The notes below the pieces were generated by a model. That model was not told the DNA's origin, made no database searches, and saw only the letters and a list, made by a program, of their open reading frames with translations. Positions 1-8,174 of a stretch of 64,000 nucleotides of DNA are shown here, one piece after another (the stretch's first letter is position 1; each line of letters begins with the position of its first letter). A program made the translations under genes and the position numbers. Where the stretch lies: contig NZ_CP012700.1 in assembly GCF_001307295.1 (NCBI RefSeq), positions 2,855,001 to 2,919,000 on the forward strand, given 5' to 3'. The DNA is from Sphingopyxis macrogoltabida. GTDB taxonomy: Bacteria > Pseudomonadota > Alphaproteobacteria > Sphingomonadales > Sphingomonadaceae.

Positions 1-6
1 CGCCGC

Positions 7-38
7 ATTCCGGGGTGGGGCATGCCCCACCCCGGAAT
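7..38. repeat. 32-bp perfect palindrome
   Basis: Two 14-nt arms (ATTCCGGGGTGGGG and its complement) flank a central CATG, so the whole 32 bases are self-complementary. It lies just beyond the broken 3' end of the integrase pseudogene. It may be a terminator stem or part of the sequence that disrupted the integrase. It resembles none of the other intergenic repeats in the window. Confidence 0.8.
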
Positions 39-80
39 ACACCATCGCCTACACCGGAAATTACACCACGAGCGCGGACG

Positions 81-1004
81 CTAACTCTGGCCGGGAAACA
101 CATAGTCACTTTGAGAACATGCGATCATCTCCTTGGCGAGCGAAGCGGCTTGCATTGACAGGGGTACGATATGCTCACGGTGCATCTTCATTCGATCAGG
201 ACCGATGCGCCAAAGCGGAGAGTTGCCGTCTAGATCCTCAAACTCGTGCTTCTTGGCGAAACGGAGTTCCTTCGTTCTGACCCATGTCAGAAGCGCGAAG
301 GTGAGCGCTGCGCGAGTAATCTCGGAGCGTCGCTCCCCTTCTTCATTGTATTGATCCAGCTTGTTTATGAGCTCTGGCAACTGAGCGAGCGGCAGTTTGG
401 CCATATGCTTTACTCGAGGGCGCGGCTTCAGAGCGCCGCGAAGATGAGCCGTGGGGTCCGCATCGCAAAGCCCACTCGCGATGGCGAACTGAAAAACTTG
501 GCCAATGCTCTGCTTAGCACGCCGACTGATATCCAAAGCGCCCCGTTCTTCAATATTGCGGATCACGCCTAAAACTTCAGGCGGAGTGATCTCGTGCATC
601 ATCCTTTCGCCCAATACCGGAAACACGTCCCGTTCCATTCGAGACCAGACACGCTTCGCATGAGCTGGATTGAGGCTGCTCTTTCGATTCTTGTGCCACA
701 TCTCAGCAACAGCTTTGAAGGTTCTCTCTGGCTCGAAATCTCGACCGGGCTTGTGGACCATCGGATCCTTGCCTTCGGCCAAGGCAGCCTTTGCAAGCGT
801 CTTCAACTCACGCGCAGCCGCGATTCCAACGTCAGGATAAGCACCAAAGGAAAGCAGCTTCTCCTTCCCGCGATAGCGGTATTTCAAGCGCCAAAGCTTC
901 GTACCGTTGCCTTTTACGAAGAGGAATAGCCCTTCACCGTCGGCAAGCTTGTAGGGTCGTTCTGCCGCCTTCGCATTCTTGATCTGAATCTCACTCAAAG
1001 CCAT
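81..1004 (-). pseudogene. Truncated P4-type tyrosine integrase
   Basis: The 307-residue product has the DUF4102 arm-binding domain of P4-like integrases at its N-terminus (ADGEGLFLFV, WRLKYRYRGKEK, LSFGAYP), then the SAM-like core domain and the start of the catalytic domain with the first catalytic Arg (TWVRTKELRF) and a HIVPLS segment. It stops right after VFPGQS. The usual following part, with the HxxR box and the nucleophilic Tyr, is absent from the remaining 80 bases, so recombinase activity is not expected. Intact family members have about 400 residues. The chosen ATG (MALSEIQ) has an AAGGAG upstream. The gene starts about 180 bp from the 3' end of a tRNA-Met and reads away from it, the usual arrangement for an element integrated at a tRNA. 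It is inferred to be the remnant of an island extending left of the window. Confidence 0.85.
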
Positions 1005-1072
1005 TGGGGGTATCGCTCCTTTTCGGCACCCCCCGAAAGTACCCCCAAAATACCCCCACTCCAAATCCGGCT

Positions 1073-1099
1073 GCAAGCGCATGCAAGCGAACGCAAGCG
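1073..1099. promoter_or_regulatory. Three phased GCAAGCG direct repeats upstream of integrase
   Basis: GCAAGCG occurs at 1073, 1083 and 1093, exactly one helical turn apart, in the 180 bp between the integrase start and the tRNA-Met. Two TACCCCC copies (from 1041 and 1052) and an inverted GGGGGTA near 1006 lie closer to the gene. The placement suits arm-type integrase or excisionase sites, or an operator for the integrase gene; this is inference from position and phasing only. Confidence 0.45.
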
Positions 1100-1182
1100 G
1101 ACGCGAATCAGCTACACCGCTTTGATTTCATTATTTTTTTCGGATTTATACGGAAGAATGCGAACCCATGAGGATTCGAGAA

Positions 1183-1259
1183 TGGTAGCGGAGGAGGGAC
1201 TCGAACCCCCGACACGCGGATTATGATTCCGCTGCTCTAACCGGCTGAGCTACTCCGCC
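1183..1259 (-). tRNA. tRNA-Met (CAU), elongator type
   Basis: A 77-nt cloverleaf is readable on the minus strand: acceptor arm GGCGGAG with CTCCGCT, D arm AGCTCAGCCGGTTAGAGC, anticodon arm GCGGA-ATCATAA-TCCGC with anticodon CAT, T arm TCGGGGGTTCGAGTCCCTC, and encoded CCA. The overall sequence looks like the alphaproteobacterial elongator Met tRNA. A tRNA-Ile2 whose CAU wobble base is modified to lysidine cannot be excluded from sequence alone. Its 3' end faces the integrase remnant and is the likely attachment site. Confidence 0.95.
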
Positions 1260-1320
1260 CCGAAGGGTCGCCGCATCGGGCGAGCCGCGCCTATAGGCAT
1301 CGCGATTGCGGCGGTCAATA

Positions 1321-1830
1321 TCATGTACGCGGTCCGCGGAAATTAGCCGCGAAGGCGGTCTCCCACGGGCCGCCGCGATAATGGTGCGCGGCTAGTCCGG
1401 TGATCGCCAGCGGCCGGGGACGGAAATCTTCGGCAAGGCGGGCGAGCAGCGCCTTGGCCTCGCTGGCCGTCACCTTGTTCTGGACGGTGATATGGAGACG
1501 CGGCGTTCCCCGATCCTGCGCGGTCAGCGCGCCGAAGAAGTGATCGGCGATGCGGTCGCGGATCGCCAGCAGGGCGGCACTGTCGATACGGAAGGCCACA
1601 CCGCCACCCAGCGAATAGACTTCGCGCAGCGCCGCAGCCGGAGGCGGCGTGTCGGCGGCGATGGCGCGGATCAGCCGCGTCAGTTCGTCGAGGCACGACG
1701 GCGGCAGTTGGTGGAAGAGCGTGATGTGCGCCGCGAGATGGTTACGTTCCGGGGGAAAATGGGCGGCGCGCAGCGCGTCGAAATAATGCTGGTCCGCCGC
1801 ACCCATCGTCGCAGTCACGATGATGGGCAC
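1321..1830 (-). CDS. 2'-5' RNA ligase family protein (2H phosphoesterase)
   Basis: The 169-residue protein carries the two HxT/S-x motifs of the 2H phosphoesterase superfamily, HITLFH near residue 35 and HITVQN near residue 113, each expected to supply one catalytic His-Thr pair. The family includes LigT-like 2',3'-cyclic phosphodiesterases and RNA ligases acting on tRNA ends. The length is normal for a single-domain member. The start is GTG with no clear Shine-Dalgarno sequence. It stands alone between the tRNA and a hydrolase gene, so its substrate cannot be inferred from context. Confidence 0.8.
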   Translation of the reverse strand: MPIIVTATMGAADQHYFDALRAAHFPPERNHLAAHITLFHQLPPSCLDELTRLIRAIAADTPPPAAALREVYSLGGGVAFRIDSAALLAIRDRIADHFFGALTAQDRGTPRLHITVQNKVTASEAKALLARLAEDFRPRPLAITGLAAHHYRGGPWETAFAANFRGPRT

Positions 1831-1972
1831 GGCGCCAGCGGCCGGGACGGGAGGGGGGATGTCCGGGCCGGCTATTGCGCGCCTCTACGGAAAGTCCGCG
1901 CGGGGTCGCTCAAGCAGGGATTGACACCGGGGTCAAATCGAGCGTGCCAGTCATAGTGATCGATTGCACCGA

Positions 1973-2725
1973 TCAAAGCCCGCTCCAGAATGCCGAGAGC
2001 GCGGCCGCCACCTCGCGCGGCCGTTCGGCAATTGCCCAATGCCCCGCCCCCTCGATCACGGTCAGCGGCGTGCCGGTGTTCGACGAAAAGCGCCGCGCCA
2101 CCGACAGTTCGACATAGGGATCGCCCTCCCCCCAGATCAGCGCACCGTTTGCGGGGAGCCGGCCGATGTCGCGCGCCCAGTCATGTTCGAAGCTGAGCCC
2201 TTTTGCCGAGCGATAAAGTTTCAGGATCGCACGCCGCTTGTCCTTGTTGGCCCATTGCGCGGCCTCATCTGCCGCGATGTCGGCCGGCATGCCCTGCGCG
2301 GCGAGGCCCTCGGCGAGCTTTTCCGGCTTGCTCAGCGCCATGAAAAGTTCGCCGAGGATCGGGGTGTTCCAGATCCGGGCCAGCCGGTGACCGCGATAAT
2401 CGGGGTCGATCACCGCGTTCGAGACCGCCCAACTGCGGATCAGGTCGGGTCGCAGCATCGCGACACGCTGTGCTATCAGCGCCCCCCAGTCGTGGCCGAC
2501 GATATCGATCGGACCGTGCGCGGCGAACAGGGCCTCCGCTTCTTTCACGGCCCAGTCGGCATAGGCTTCCTTTGTCGCCGGGAAACCGGCGGGGAGCGGA
2601 CCGGTGAAGCCCGGGAGCGCGGGAACCGCGACGGGCGCGTCGCCAAGATCGAGCGCGGCGAGCAGCGGACGCCAGATGGCGGGGCTGTCGGGGACGCCGT
2701 GGATGAAGAGCTTTGCCGTGGTCAT
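1973..2725 (-). CDS. Alpha/beta-hydrolase (haloalkane dehalogenase/epoxide hydrolase-like)
   Basis: The 250-residue protein has an alpha/beta-hydrolase core: oxyanion-hole HGVPDSP near residue 9, nucleophile elbow VGHDWGA (Asp nucleophile, near residue 76), and a C-terminal His in GAGHWAI. An Asp in the GHDWG elbow is typical of haloalkane dehalogenases and epoxide hydrolases rather than esterases. Longer in-frame starts exist, but the ATG at 2725 has a GGGAGG ribosome site just upstream and starts directly at the first core strand. It follows mltG on the same strand with about 50 bp between, so co-transcription is possible. The substrate is unknown. Confidence 0.8.
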   Translation of the reverse strand: MTTAKLFIHGVPDSPAIWRPLLAALDLGDAPVAVPALPGFTGPLPAGFPATKEAYADWAVKEAEALFAAHGPIDIVGHDWGALIAQRVAMLRPDLIRSWAVSNAVIDPDYRGHRLARIWNTPILGELFMALSKPEKLAEGLAAQGMPADIAADEAAQWANKDKRRAILKLYRSAKGLSFEHDWARDIGRLPANGALIWGEGDPYVELSVARRFSSNTGTPLTVIEGAGHWAIAERPREVAAALSAFWSGL

Positions 2726-2774
2726 GATCCCTCCCCATTCGTCGCCTCCGCGAAGGCGGGGGCGACATGTGTGT

Positions 2775-3716
2775 CTATTCCATCTCCCCGCGCTCGCGGC
2801 GCAGCGCATACCATTTCTGGACGTTCGCATTATGCTCCGACAGCGTCCGCGCGAATATATGGCTGCCGTCGCCCTTGGCGACGAAGAAGAGATAGTCGTT
2901 CGCCTCGGGATCGAGCACCGCGGCGATCGACGCCTTGCCGGGATTGGCAATCGGTCCCTTGGGCAGGCCGATCATCGAATAGGTGTTATAGTCGTTTACC
3001 GCCAGAATTTCGGAGCGCAGGATGCGGCGGCCAAGCGGTTTGCCCCTGGTGACCGGATAGATGATCGTCGGATCGGCCTGCAGCTTCATGCCGACCGCGA
3101 GACGGTTGGTATAGACGCCCGCGACGGTGCGGCGTTCGGCGGGGACCGACGTTTCCTTTTCGACGATCGACGCGAGCGCCATCGCCTCGTTCCGGTCCTT
3201 GACCGCGGTGCGCGGCGAACGCTTTGCCCAGAGTTCGGCGAATGCCTTGTCCATCGCGCCCTGCATCCGCTTGACGACCGCGGCGCGGCTTTCGCCGGTG
3301 GTGAAGGCATAGCTGTCGGGAAGGATGCTGCCCTCGGCGGGCACCGGGATTTCGCCAGTCAGGCGCTTTTCGGCCATCAGCCGTTCCCACACCATGATCG
3401 AGGGCATGCCCTGCGGGATCATGACGAGGCGCTGGATCGTCTTGCCCGACTGGAAAAGTGCGAGGATGTCGCCCGCGTCCATCCCCTTCTCGATCTTGTA
3501 TTCGCCGGGTTTGATCGGGTCGTCCGAGCCGAAGAAGCGCGCCTGATTGCGAAAGTCGGAGGCCGAGACGAGGCCCTTTTCCTCGAGGATCCGCCCTGCC
3601 TTCGCGATGCTCGCGCCCGGCGGGACGACAACCTCGGCATCATGCGGCGCGCCGCCCGAGCAGGCGGCGAGCAACAATGCAAAGATCGCTATCGTCAACC
3701 AGCGGAACGAAGGCAT
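2775..3716 (-). CDS. mltG: Endolytic murein transglycosylase MltG
   Basis: MltG (YceG) cleaves nascent glycan strands at the inner membrane and limits their length. The 313-residue protein has an N-terminal hydrophobic segment ending in LLAACSGG, which reads either as the usual membrane anchor or as a lipobox. A LysM-like region (PPGASIAKAGRIL) and the YceG catalytic domain follow, with the conserved Glu in ASIVEKET and the downstream LQADPTIIY and YNTYSMIGLPKGPIANPG motifs. The start has a GGGAG ribosome site. It lies downstream of fabF and acpP on the same strand, the usual acpP-fabF-mltG order, but an inverted repeat separates it from fabF. Confidence 0.93.
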   Translation of the reverse strand: MPSFRWLTIAIFALLLAACSGGAPHDAEVVVPPGASIAKAGRILEEKGLVSASDFRNQARFFGSDDPIKPGEYKIEKGMDAGDILALFQSGKTIQRLVMIPQGMPSIMVWERLMAEKRLTGEIPVPAEGSILPDSYAFTTGESRAAVVKRMQGAMDKAFAELWAKRSPRTAVKDRNEAMALASIVEKETSVPAERRTVAGVYTNRLAVGMKLQADPTIIYPVTRGKPLGRRILRSEILAVNDYNTYSMIGLPKGPIANPGKASIAAVLDPEANDYLFFVAKGDGSHIFARTLSEHNANVQKWYALRRERGEME

Positions 3717-3882
3717 CCTATTCTCCCGTCAGTCGAATCTAACGCTAAAGCCACAAAAGACCCCGCATGCGCAGCGTCATTTTGTGTCCTTTGTGGCTTT
3801 AAGTCCAACCCGGGCCAAGCCATCGCTGCTAGAGCATGGCCACGCAATGTAGGAAAGAGCGTTTCGCGATCAAAGCCACCGT

Positions 3883-3955
3883 CGTCATTCCCGCGAAAGC
3901 GGGAACCCAGCCCGCAACGCTGGCTCGCTGGGTTCCCGCTTTCGCGGGAATGACG
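3883..3955. repeat. Intergenic inverted repeat (GCGAAAGC family), perfect 29-bp arms
   Basis: The arms 3883-3911 and 3927-3955 are exact reverse complements, beginning CGTCATTCCCGCGAAAGCGGG. It lies in the 250-bp gap between fabF and mltG. Transcribed, it would form a very stable hairpin that could terminate or process the acpP-fabF-mltG message. Related sequences occur at 26761-26838 and 44386-44470. Confidence 0.85.
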
Positions 3956-3970
3956 AAGTTGTGTTTTGGC

Positions 3971-5239
3971 TTAGTCCTCGACCGCCTTGACGATCAGGCT
4001 GGCGTTGGTGCCGCCGAAGCCGAAGCTGTTGTTGAGCGCCGCCTTGACCTTGCGCTTCTTCGCGACCTTGGGAACCAGGTCGGCGCCTTCGGTACCCTCG
4101 TCGGGATTGTCGAGGTTGAGTGTCGGGGGAACGACCTGATCACGGATCGCGAGAATGCAGAAGATCGTCTCGACCGCGCCCGCGCCGCCGAGCAGGTGGC
4201 CGATCGCCGACTTGGTCGAGCTCATCGACACGTTCGCCATGGCGTCCCCGAACAGCCGCTTCACCGCACCGAGTTCGATCGTGTCGGCCATCGTCGAAGT
4301 GCCGTGGGCGTTGATATAGTCGATGTCGGCAGGGGTCATGCCCGCCTTCTTGAGCGCCGCGCTCATCGAGCGAAAGGCGCCGTCCATTTCGGGGTCGGGC
4401 GCGGTGACGTGGTACGCGTCGCCCGAGAGGCCATAACCGACGACCTCGGCATAAATCTTGGCGCCGCGCGCCTTGGCATGCTCATATTCCTCGAGCACGA
4501 CGACGCCCGCGCCTTCGCCCATCACGAAGCCGTCGCGGTCCTTGTCATAGGGGCGGCTCGCCTGCTCGGGGCGGTCGTTGTAGCTCATGTTGAGCGCGCG
4601 CGCCTGTGCGAAGCCCGCGATGCCGATCGGACAGATCGTCGCCTCGGCGCCGCCCGCGAGCATGACGTCGGCATCGTCGTCGCGGATCATCCGCGCCGCA
4701 TCGCCAATCGAATGCGCGCCGGTCGAACACGCGGTAACGACGGCATGATTCGGACCCTTGAGGCCATATTTGATGCTGACCTGACCCGAGATGAGGTTGA
4801 TCAGGCGGCCGTGGACGAAGTGCGGCGAAACGCGGCCGGGGCCTTTTTCGGCGAGCAGCAGGCTTTCGCTTTCGATCCCCGGCAGGCCGCCGATGCCCGA
4901 ACCGATCGAGCAACCGGCGCGCACCTTCTGCTCCTCGGTCATTTCGGTGAGGCCGGCGTCTTCGAGCGCCTGCCCCGCAGCGTCGATGCCGAAGATGATG
5001 AAAGGATCAACCTGGCGCTGGACCTTGTGGTCGACGCGCTTGCCGGGGTCGAAGCCATATTCATGATCGGGTCCCTTGACCTCGCACGCGATCGTGCATT
5101 TCTGGTCCGACGCGTCGAAATGGGTGATCGGACCGGCGCCCGATTTGCCTGCGATCAGATTTTTCCAGCTGGTTTCGACGTCGCCGCCGAGCGGCGTCAC
5201 CAAACCCAGACCCGTCACCACAACCCGGCGCATAATCAT
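3971..5239 (-). CDS. fabF: 3-oxoacyl-ACP synthase II (KAS II)
   Basis: FabF condenses malonyl-ACP with acyl-ACP in fatty acid elongation. The 422-residue thiolase-fold protein has the Cys-His-His triad: C171 in VVTACSTGAH, H312 in INAHGTSTMADTIE and H348 in SAIGHLLGGAGAVE, plus the C-terminal NNSFGFGGTNASL motif. Length and motifs are complete. AAAGGA lies upstream of the ATG. It follows acpP, but an intrinsic terminator stands between them, so fabF expression probably depends on partial read-through or its own promoter. Confidence 0.97.
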   Translation of the reverse strand: MIMRRVVVTGLGLVTPLGGDVETSWKNLIAGKSGAGPITHFDASDQKCTIACEVKGPDHEYGFDPGKRVDHKVQRQVDPFIIFGIDAAGQALEDAGLTEMTEEQKVRAGCSIGSGIGGLPGIESESLLLAEKGPGRVSPHFVHGRLINLISGQVSIKYGLKGPNHAVVTACSTGAHSIGDAARMIRDDDADVMLAGGAEATICPIGIAGFAQARALNMSYNDRPEQASRPYDKDRDGFVMGEGAGVVVLEEYEHAKARGAKIYAEVVGYGLSGDAYHVTAPDPEMDGAFRSMSAALKKAGMTPADIDYINAHGTSTMADTIELGAVKRLFGDAMANVSMSSTKSAIGHLLGGAGAVETIFCILAIRDQVVPPTLNLDNPDEGTEGADLVPKVAKKRKVKAALNNSFGFGGTNASLIVKAVED

Positions 5240-5314
5240 TCCTTTCGTCGGCCCCCGCCCCCGCGGGAACCCGCATCACTTTGTCCGGCGCGCTTCTAGA
5301 GGAGCCGCGCGCAT

Positions 5315-5362
5315 AAAAAAAGCTTCCCGGCCGCTGCGCGCATGCGCTCGTGACCGGGAAGC
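5315..5362 (-). terminator. Rho-independent terminator between acpP and fabF
   Basis: On the minus strand a 9-bp GC-rich stem (GCTTCCCGG / CCGGGAAGC, with further pairing inside the 23-nt loop) is followed by a run of seven T. Its position just after the acpP stop suggests it lets acpP be made in excess over fabF. Confidence 0.85.
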
Positions 5363-5416
5363 CGGAAATGCGTGGGCGGCTTGCCGCCGCATCCGGCCAG
5401 GCCGGATCGCAGGGCT

Positions 5417-5653
5417 TTAGCCCTTGTTCGCTTCGATATAGTCGATCGCATCCTTGACGGTGGCGATCTTTTCCGCCGCATCGTCGGGGATTTCGACGCC
5501 GAATTCTTCTTCGAACGCCATCACCAGCTCGACGATGTCGAGGCTGTCGGCGCCCAGATCGTCGATGAAGCTCGCTTCCTCGGTGACCTTGTCGGCTTCG
5601 ACGCCCAGATGTTCGACGACGATCTTCTTAACCTTTTCGGCCGAATCGCTCAT
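5417..5653 (-). CDS. acpP: Acyl carrier protein
   Basis: This is a 78-residue acidic helical protein with the phosphopantetheine attachment motif GADSLD (Ser37) and the following helix [20 protein letters not shown]. It carries acyl chains during fatty acid synthesis and donates them to lipid A and other acylation pathways. Length and composition are those of housekeeping AcpP. AAAGGAA precedes the ATG. It is first in the acpP-fabF-mltG row. Confidence 0.98.
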   Translation of the reverse strand: MSDSAEKVKKIVVEHLGVEADKVTEEASFIDDLGADSLDIVELVMAFEEEFGVEIPDDAAEKIATVKDAIDYIEANKG

Positions 5654-5780
5654 GCGCTATTCCTTTTCTGACTAAGCCGTGAATGTTGGGGTTTGCCCTA
5701 GTGCGCAGCAGCGGGGCTGGCAAGAGGGCTGGCGCCGGATGGTTGGCGCCGTTCGATTTCTTCGTTTCGTAGCACCCGCA

Positions 5781-7538
5781 TCATGGCAGGGTCTTCGTCA
5801 CCGAAACGACGCCCGCCTCGCGCAGCGCCGCCGAGGCTCGCGCGATCACCGCCGGGGTGATGACGAATTGTTGCAGCACCCGTTCGGGCGGGGTTCCCGC
5901 CGGCTGCCGGGTGTAGGCAAGCAGGCGCTGCCACTGCCGGCGCGCCTCGGGCAGGTTGCCCGAGCGCGCGAGCACGACCGAACGCACCATCAAATATTGC
6001 GGCTCCATATTGCTCGGCGACGGCATCTGATCGAGTATCGACAGGGCTTCGTCCTGATTGCCGCGTTGCGAGAGCAGGAAGGCCAGCGTCACCGCGGGCA
6101 CGCCGGGATAGGACGAATCGAGCGCGAGCGAACGCCGGAGCAGCGCCTCGCCCTCGTCCATCTGGCCGCAGGTCGTCTTGAACAGGCCGAGGAAACCCGA
6201 CAAGTCGGAGTCATAGGGGTTGAGCTTGATCGCAGCGTCGCCCATCGCGTTGCCCGCCGGGCAATTGCCCGCATAAAAGCTGGCGCGAGCCATGGCGAAC
6301 AGCCCCGCCGAGCTGTTCGGACCATTTTGATAGGATTGTTCGGCGAGCAGCCGCGCCTCGGCGAACGCCGCCTGCCCTTCCTTCGTCGTCCGCCGCGGCT
6401 GCCAGTCTCCGAAACGGAGCAGCGACAGCGCGGTCAGCGTTACCGGGTCGTTCGGACTGGTCTTGAGCCCGGCGCGCAGGCAGGCGTCGATCTGCCGCAC
6501 GCTGGCCCGGTTGCGCATCTGGCGCATGCGGTTGAACTGGGCGAGGCAGGGAAAGCCGGGGTTGAAATTGTCGGGCTGGCGCTGGACCTGGTCGCGCACG
6601 ATAATCCCGAAATCGCCCGCGACCTGCGCGATGGCGGGCTCTACCGCGGTAAATTCGGGCACCTCGTCGGCGGTCAGCCGGAGTTGCTGCGACCAGATCG
6701 TGCGCTGATCGGCGACGCGGTTGAGCACGAGGGTAACGTCGACATTGCCCTCGAGCGTGCGCACGAGCGATGTGTCGAGGCGGTAGTCGATGCGGCCGGC
6801 CGCAGCGGCACTGCCCGGTGCACCGGCGCTACGCAGGTCGACCAGATCGAAGCGCCGCAGCCCGTCGCGCAGCTTGCCATCGAGGGCACGGGCCAGCGCC
6901 CGCGAGGGACCGCTATCCCCGGCGATCGGTGCGCTGACCTCGAGCAGCGGCATCGGCGCGGGCGTGGCCGCGAGCAGCTTGCCTTGGCCGGCGGTGAACC
7001 ACCAGCTCGCCAGCAGCGCGAGCGCCACAAAAACGAAGGCCAGGCCCCAGCGGGGCCGGCGGGGCGCAATAGAGGTGCCGGGCGTCGCCGGCGAGCGCGG
7101 CCTGTCGGCCTCCGGCATATCGGCGGCAGGCGCCGATGCAGCACCGTCCGGCTCCGCCGGCGAACGGCCCGGCGGCGCATTGCGATGCTGGATGACCACT
7201 TCATAACTGCCCTGCGGAACGCGGAGGCGATGAACCCACGGCGTGTCGGCATAATAGCGGTCGAGCAGGCTGCGAAGGCGCCCGACCATCACGCGCGGAT
7301 AGCTGTCGACCGCGGGATCGAAATCGGCGCTGCGGCCAAGCGCCTCGGTCGCGATCGCATAGGCCTTGGGCGCGCTGCGGCCGCCGCGAAGACGATGTTC
7401 GACGAGGAATTGAAGCAGGCGCGACAGCACCGGCGAGCGAACGAACATCGGCGATTCGAGCAGCCGCTCGCATTCCTGCTCGATGATCCGGTCGGTTTCG
7501 GCCGCCGTCTGTGTATCCGTCGCTTTCGCGTGATCCAT
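5781..7538 (-). CDS. Membrane TPR protein with N-terminal DNA-binding-like domain (CadC-like layout)
   Basis: The 585-residue protein has three parts. Residues 10-110 form a conserved region (SPVLSRLLQFLVEH, FDPAVDSYPRVMVGRLRSLLDRYY, VPQGSYEV) recurring in bacterial TPR or cyclase-like proteins, with the look of a winged-helix transcription-factor domain. A Pro/Ala-rich linker and one membrane helix (WGLAFVFVALALLASWWF) follow. The rest is a large domain with TPR-like helices. This order matches ToxR/CadC-type one-component regulators: cytoplasmic DNA-binding head, periplasmic sensor. The function is inferred, not proven. The ATG at 7538 is chosen over an upstream TTG because GAGGGA precedes it at proper spacing. 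Inverted GTTAC/GTAAC repeats lie in its upstream region and could be its own operator. Confidence 0.7.
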   Translation of the reverse strand: MDHAKATDTQTAAETDRIIEQECERLLESPMFVRSPVLSRLLQFLVEHRLRGGRSAPKAYAIATEALGRSADFDPAVDSYPRVMVGRLRSLLDRYYADTPWVHRLRVPQGSYEVVIQHRNAPPGRSPAEPDGAASAPAADMPEADRPRSPATPGTSIAPRRPRWGLAFVFVALALLASWWFTAGQGKLLAATPAPMPLLEVSAPIAGDSGPSRALARALDGKLRDGLRRFDLVDLRSAGAPGSAAAAGRIDYRLDTSLVRTLEGNVDVTLVLNRVADQRTIWSQQLRLTADEVPEFTAVEPAIAQVAGDFGIIVRDQVQRQPDNFNPGFPCLAQFNRMRQMRNRASVRQIDACLRAGLKTSPNDPVTLTALSLLRFGDWQPRRTTKEGQAAFAEARLLAEQSYQNGPNSSAGLFAMARASFYAGNCPAGNAMGDAAIKLNPYDSDLSGFLGLFKTTCGQMDEGEALLRRSLALDSSYPGVPAVTLAFLLSQRGNQDEALSILDQMPSPSNMEPQYLMVRSVVLARSGNLPEARRQWQRLLAYTRQPAGTPPERVLQQFVITPAVIARASAALREAGVVSVTKTLP

Positions 7539-7602
7539 GCTATCCCTCAAACCCCAGCTGACGGGGCGGTTGATACGGCATTCCGAAGTCGCGGCCAGCC
7601 AT

Positions 7603-7757
7603 TGTTACTCGCTTGTAACGGTAACAGGCGGCCTTTTATTCCCGACGAAAAATAACAATCGCGTCAAACGCCCCGGAAAACCGCCAAACAAGGTTAATGG
7701 CTTCTTATCATCTTGCTACACCCCGCTACGTGACCCCATGTAACTGCAATCTGTTAC
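7603..7757. promoter_or_regulatory. Cluster of GTTAC/GTAAC half-sites upstream of the TPR gene
   Basis: TGTTAC at 7603 is inverted against GTAACA at 7621, with another GTAAC at 7615. A second inverted pair is GTAAC at 7740 and GTTAC at 7753. Five half-sites in 155 bp of non-coding DNA suggest an operator for a dimeric regulator, perhaps the adjacent CadC-like protein. No experimental motif is known to me for it. Confidence 0.4.
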
Positions 7758-7810
7758 CGGTTTCTGCGAATTTCCAATCGTCGCGGTGTCCCCCCACAGC
7801 GCCGCGGTCT

Positions 7811-7989
7811 GGTCTGAGACATGTTCTCAGTTAGACGGATTGAAGCCGGTGGGTCGAAAGGTGCGAGCTGGTCCCTGGCACCGTTCGGAATATCTACCGG
7901 CTTCATGCACTGAGACTTCGCCGGGTGGGACGCAGCCCCACCTGCTTTCTACCCGGCGAGTCCGCCCTGTCCGTCTCCGACAACTGACC
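7811..7989 (+). ncRNA. Structured intergenic RNA candidate, 6S-like in size
   Basis: About 179 nt with many mutually supporting helices. AGACGGA (7833-7839) pairs with TCCGTCT (7970-7976) as closing stem. GAAGCCGGT (7842-7850) pairs with ACCGGCTTC (7896-7904), and CGCCGGGT (7919-7926) with ACCCGGCG (7951-7958), extended outward by GACT/AGTC. A 5' hairpin CTGAGA-CATGT-TCTCAG sits at 7814-7830, and TCAGTT (7827-7832) can alternatively pair with AACTGA (7982-7987). No reading frame here looks coding. The 5' TCTGAGACATGTTC resembles the start of enterobacterial 6S RNA and the length fits 6S, but the two-hairpin interior is not textbook 6S and the genes usually near ssrS (zapA, 5-FCL) are absent. 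Strand is uncertain because the helices also form on the other strand. Confidence 0.5.
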
Positions 7990-8174
7990 CTGCGACCTTT
8001 CTTACAGGCAGCTTGTATCACGCTATGTCGATACGGAAAGCACAAAGCTTACTTTGCTTGCTATCGATCTCGTTTTTCGGCCGGATCGCTGGCCGGACCT
8101 TTGCACGTCGAGAAAGGCAATGGCGCGGTTGCGCTGATGTCAGCTTGGGGGGTGGGAGTTGTCGCTTGTTACGT

